Positions 30,032-31,541 of a DNA stretch of 31,541 nucleotides are shown in pieces. The stretch comes from JBGSTR01 sp963707135 (GTDB lineage: Bacteria; Pseudomonadota; Gammaproteobacteria; Chromatiales; Chromatiaceae). The notes under the pieces were generated by a model. The model was not told where the DNA came from. It was given only the letters and a program-made list of their open reading frames with translations, and did not search any database. Each line of letters begins with the position of its first letter. The stretch's first letter is position 1. The position numbers and the translations under genes are program-made. The stretch is taken from assembly GCA_963707135.1 (NCBI GenBank), contig CAVPOY010000027.1, forward strand, positions 1-31,541, written 5' to 3'.

Positions 30032-31320
30032 GTCAAATTTGAAAATATCTATACTCCGCTCGGGGAGTATTTAAGTTCCGATGAGTTCGCGGCGTGTGCC
30101 CGTAACGGCCCCAAGGATTTCACCCGCGAGCGCGCCCTGCCTCTGCCGGCCCTGGTGGCCTTGCTGGTGAACCTGCGTAAAGGCACGATTCAGGACGAAT
30201 TGGATCAGTTCGTCGAAGTGGTCGAGCGAGGGGCTGGCGGTGCAAGGGGTCAGCGCGTCAGCCTTCTGCCAGGCCCGCCAAAAGCTCAACCCGCGCGCGG
30301 TGATGCGGCTCAGCGATCACCTGGTGGCGACCTTCCAGGCCCATTTTGCGTGGCGCCGCTGGCGCGGGCGGCGCCTCCTGGCGGTGGATGGCTCTACGGT
30401 GCGGCTGCCGCAGACCCCCGATGTGATCGCCGCCTTCGGGCCGCCGCCGGAGGGCTCGCGCATCCCGCTGGGACGCCTGTCGGTGCTTTACGACGTGCTC
30501 AACACGGTGGTGGTCGAGGCCGATTTGGTGTCCACCGACGTGGGCGAACGGGTGCTGGCCGGGGAGCACCTGGCCGCGACCCGGGCCGATGACCTGGTGC
30601 TCTACGATCGCGGCTACCCGGCCTTTTGGCTATTCGCCCTCCATGCCTTGGAGCAACGGGATTTCTGCATGCGCGTGCCGGTCGCCTTCTCCAACGAAGT
30701 GGAGGCCTTTGTGGCGTCGGGCGCGGCCAGTGCGGCGGTCGTCTTCACACCCGGCGAGGAGACGCGCCGCCAGTGCGACGTCTACGGCCTGCCCACCGCG
30801 CCGCTGGTCGTGCGCTTGGTGCGGGTCACCCTCAAGGGCGGGGAGACCGAGGTGCTGGCCACCTCGCTGCTCGACGAGGCGGCATTTCCAACGCATGTTT
30901 TCAAGGATTTATATCACTTGAGGTGGGGCATTGAGGAGCAGTACAAACGCGCCAAATGCCGCGTGGAGATCGAGAATTTCTCCGGACGCAGCGCCCTGAG
31001 CGTGCGCCAGGATTTCTACGCCAAGATCTTCGCCATGAACCTCACGGCGATTCTCGCCTGGGTCGCCCAGGCGATCGCCGACCGACTCTACGCGGCACGC
31101 CGCCACCCCTACCGCGTGAACTTTGCCAACGCACTCTCGAAGATGAAGCACGCCGGCGCCCGGTTGCTCTTGGGTCTCGCTGCCCAGGCAGTTCGTCGCC
31201 ACACTGATCTTAGCCATGGCGGCCAGCGTGGAGGCGGTGCGACCGGATCGCTCGGCACCGCGCAAAATGAAGCCCGCCAAAATTCAGGGTTTCTATCCCA
31301 ATTACAAGCGCTGCCGGTGA
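30032..31320 (+). pseudogene. IS4-family transposase, interrupted by frameshifts
   Basis: Frame one, open from 30032, reads KFENIYTPLGEYL and KDFTRERALPLPALVALLVNLRKG, the IS4 N-terminus, but has no in-frame ATG start. At GGGG 30230-30233 one extra base moves to the next frame, which continues LAVQGVSASAFCQARQKLN. The DDE residues follow: D in LAVDGSTVRLP, D in VLYDRGYPAF and E in RWGIEEQYKRAKCRVEIENF. Near 31184-31191 another extra base breaks the frame. The true C-terminus, SAPRKMKPAKIQGFYPNYKRCR in two pieces, continues in a third frame to TGA 31318-31320. The unshifted frame ends at 31331. The transposase cannot be made whole without two frame corrections. Confidence 0.88.
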
Positions 31321-31328
31321 GGGGGGCT

Positions 31329-31344
31329 TAACTTAATGGCATTG
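31329..31344 (-). repeat. IS4 right inverted repeat
   Basis: Reverse complement of CAATGCCATTAAGTTA, 8 nt after the restored transposase stop. Confidence 0.92.
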
Positions 31345-31354
31345 TGGTGCAACT
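31345..31354 (+). repeat. Target-site duplication, right copy
   Basis: TGGTGCAACT, identical to 29885-29894. The remaining bases to the window end (31355-31541) hold no gene I can support. Confidence 0.93.
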
Positions 31355-31541
31355 GCCAAACATGCACAAACGAGCAATGTCACCACGCGCACATCCAGGA
31401 CCCAATACCGCGCAGACGGCCCGGCGCGGCGAAACCGGGGAGACACCTAGTGCTTAACTGTTTCTATATTGCCAAACGTTTCAAGCTTGCCTGCGGAATC
31501 TTTGTACCCGACTACATCAACAAGTCTCCTGTAAATCGCAT

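Larger units (their letters stand above)
29895..31344 (+). mobile_element. IS4-family insertion sequence, complete ends
   Basis: 1450 bp between exact 16-bp inverted repeats CAATGCCATTAAGTTA (29895-29910 and 31329-31344), flanked by an exact 10-bp target duplication. It encodes one IS4-type DDE transposase on the plus strand, which is frameshifted. Ends and duplication are unaltered, so insertion is comparatively recent or conserved by selection on ends. Confidence 0.93.

Noticed and set aside
1..31541. CRISPR arrays, tRNA or rRNA genes, riboswitches
   Set aside because: No regularly spaced direct repeats, no T-arm-like GTTCGAATC segments in gene-free DNA, no rRNA blocks and no riboswitch consensus could be found by reading.

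Overview
The window is GC-rich DNA that reads as a gammaproteobacterial chromosome. The gene order yceD-rpmF-plsX-fabH-fabD-fabG-acpP-fabF-pabC-mltG-tmk-holB-pilZ-tatD is the conserved gammaproteobacterial fatty-acid/phospholipid cluster. The glrK-qseG-glrR trio next to it is also a gammaproteobacterial hallmark. An environmental lineage near Chromatiales/Ectothiorhodospiraceae is my inference from protein flavour, not a demonstrated placement.

Layout. (1) 1-587, minus: 5' part of a UDP-glucuronate decarboxylase gene that runs off the left edge. (2) 708-12015, minus: the fatty-acid cluster, with many overlapping or nearly abutting genes. A good sigma-70 promoter lies directly before yceD, and hairpins flank acpP. 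(3) 12308-12952, minus: pdxH. (4) 13157-16579, minus: three overlapping genes for a GlrR-type sigma-54 activator, a QseG-like partner and a GlrK-type sensor kinase, preceded by a well-spaced sigma-54 promoter candidate. (5) 16951-18513: a decayed ISAs1-family transposase, a small membrane protein gene and a gene-poor gap. (6) 18514-21823, plus: an EPS export trio (outer-membrane exporter, chain-length regulator, BY-kinase-like protein). No glycosyltransferases or polymerase follow, and the kinase homologue has lost both Walker A and Walker B. (7) 22511-24001, minus: a secreted metallophosphoesterase, with a canonical terminator about 520 bp downstream. (8) 24338-26457: an IS66-type element bounded by near-perfect 26-bp inverted repeats, carrying a fused tnpA/tnpB-like gene, a DUF4338 (DruA-family) gene and only the first 59 codons of a tnpC-like transposase. 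(9) 26593-28404, minus: a Tat-exported serine beta-lactamase-fold hydrolase. (10) 28634-28921, minus: a small exported protein with three copies of a D(V/I)Y-x-G...(N/S)PDL motif. (11) 29895-31344: an IS4-family element with 16-bp inverted repeats and an exact 10-bp target duplication, but a frameshifted transposase.

How the genes work together. The left half makes membrane lipid precursors (PlsX, FabD/H/G/F, AcpP) and couples them to ribosome (RpmF), nucleotide (Tmk), replication (HolB), folate (PabC) and cell-wall (MltG) functions. The GlrKR-type system senses envelope state and probably drives its own operon through sigma-54. The right half is accessory: partial EPS export, secreted hydrolases and mobile elements. 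Single-base frameshifts appear only in the mobile-element genes. Every housekeeping frame is intact, so decay (or collapsed multi-copy assembly) is more likely than general sequencing error.
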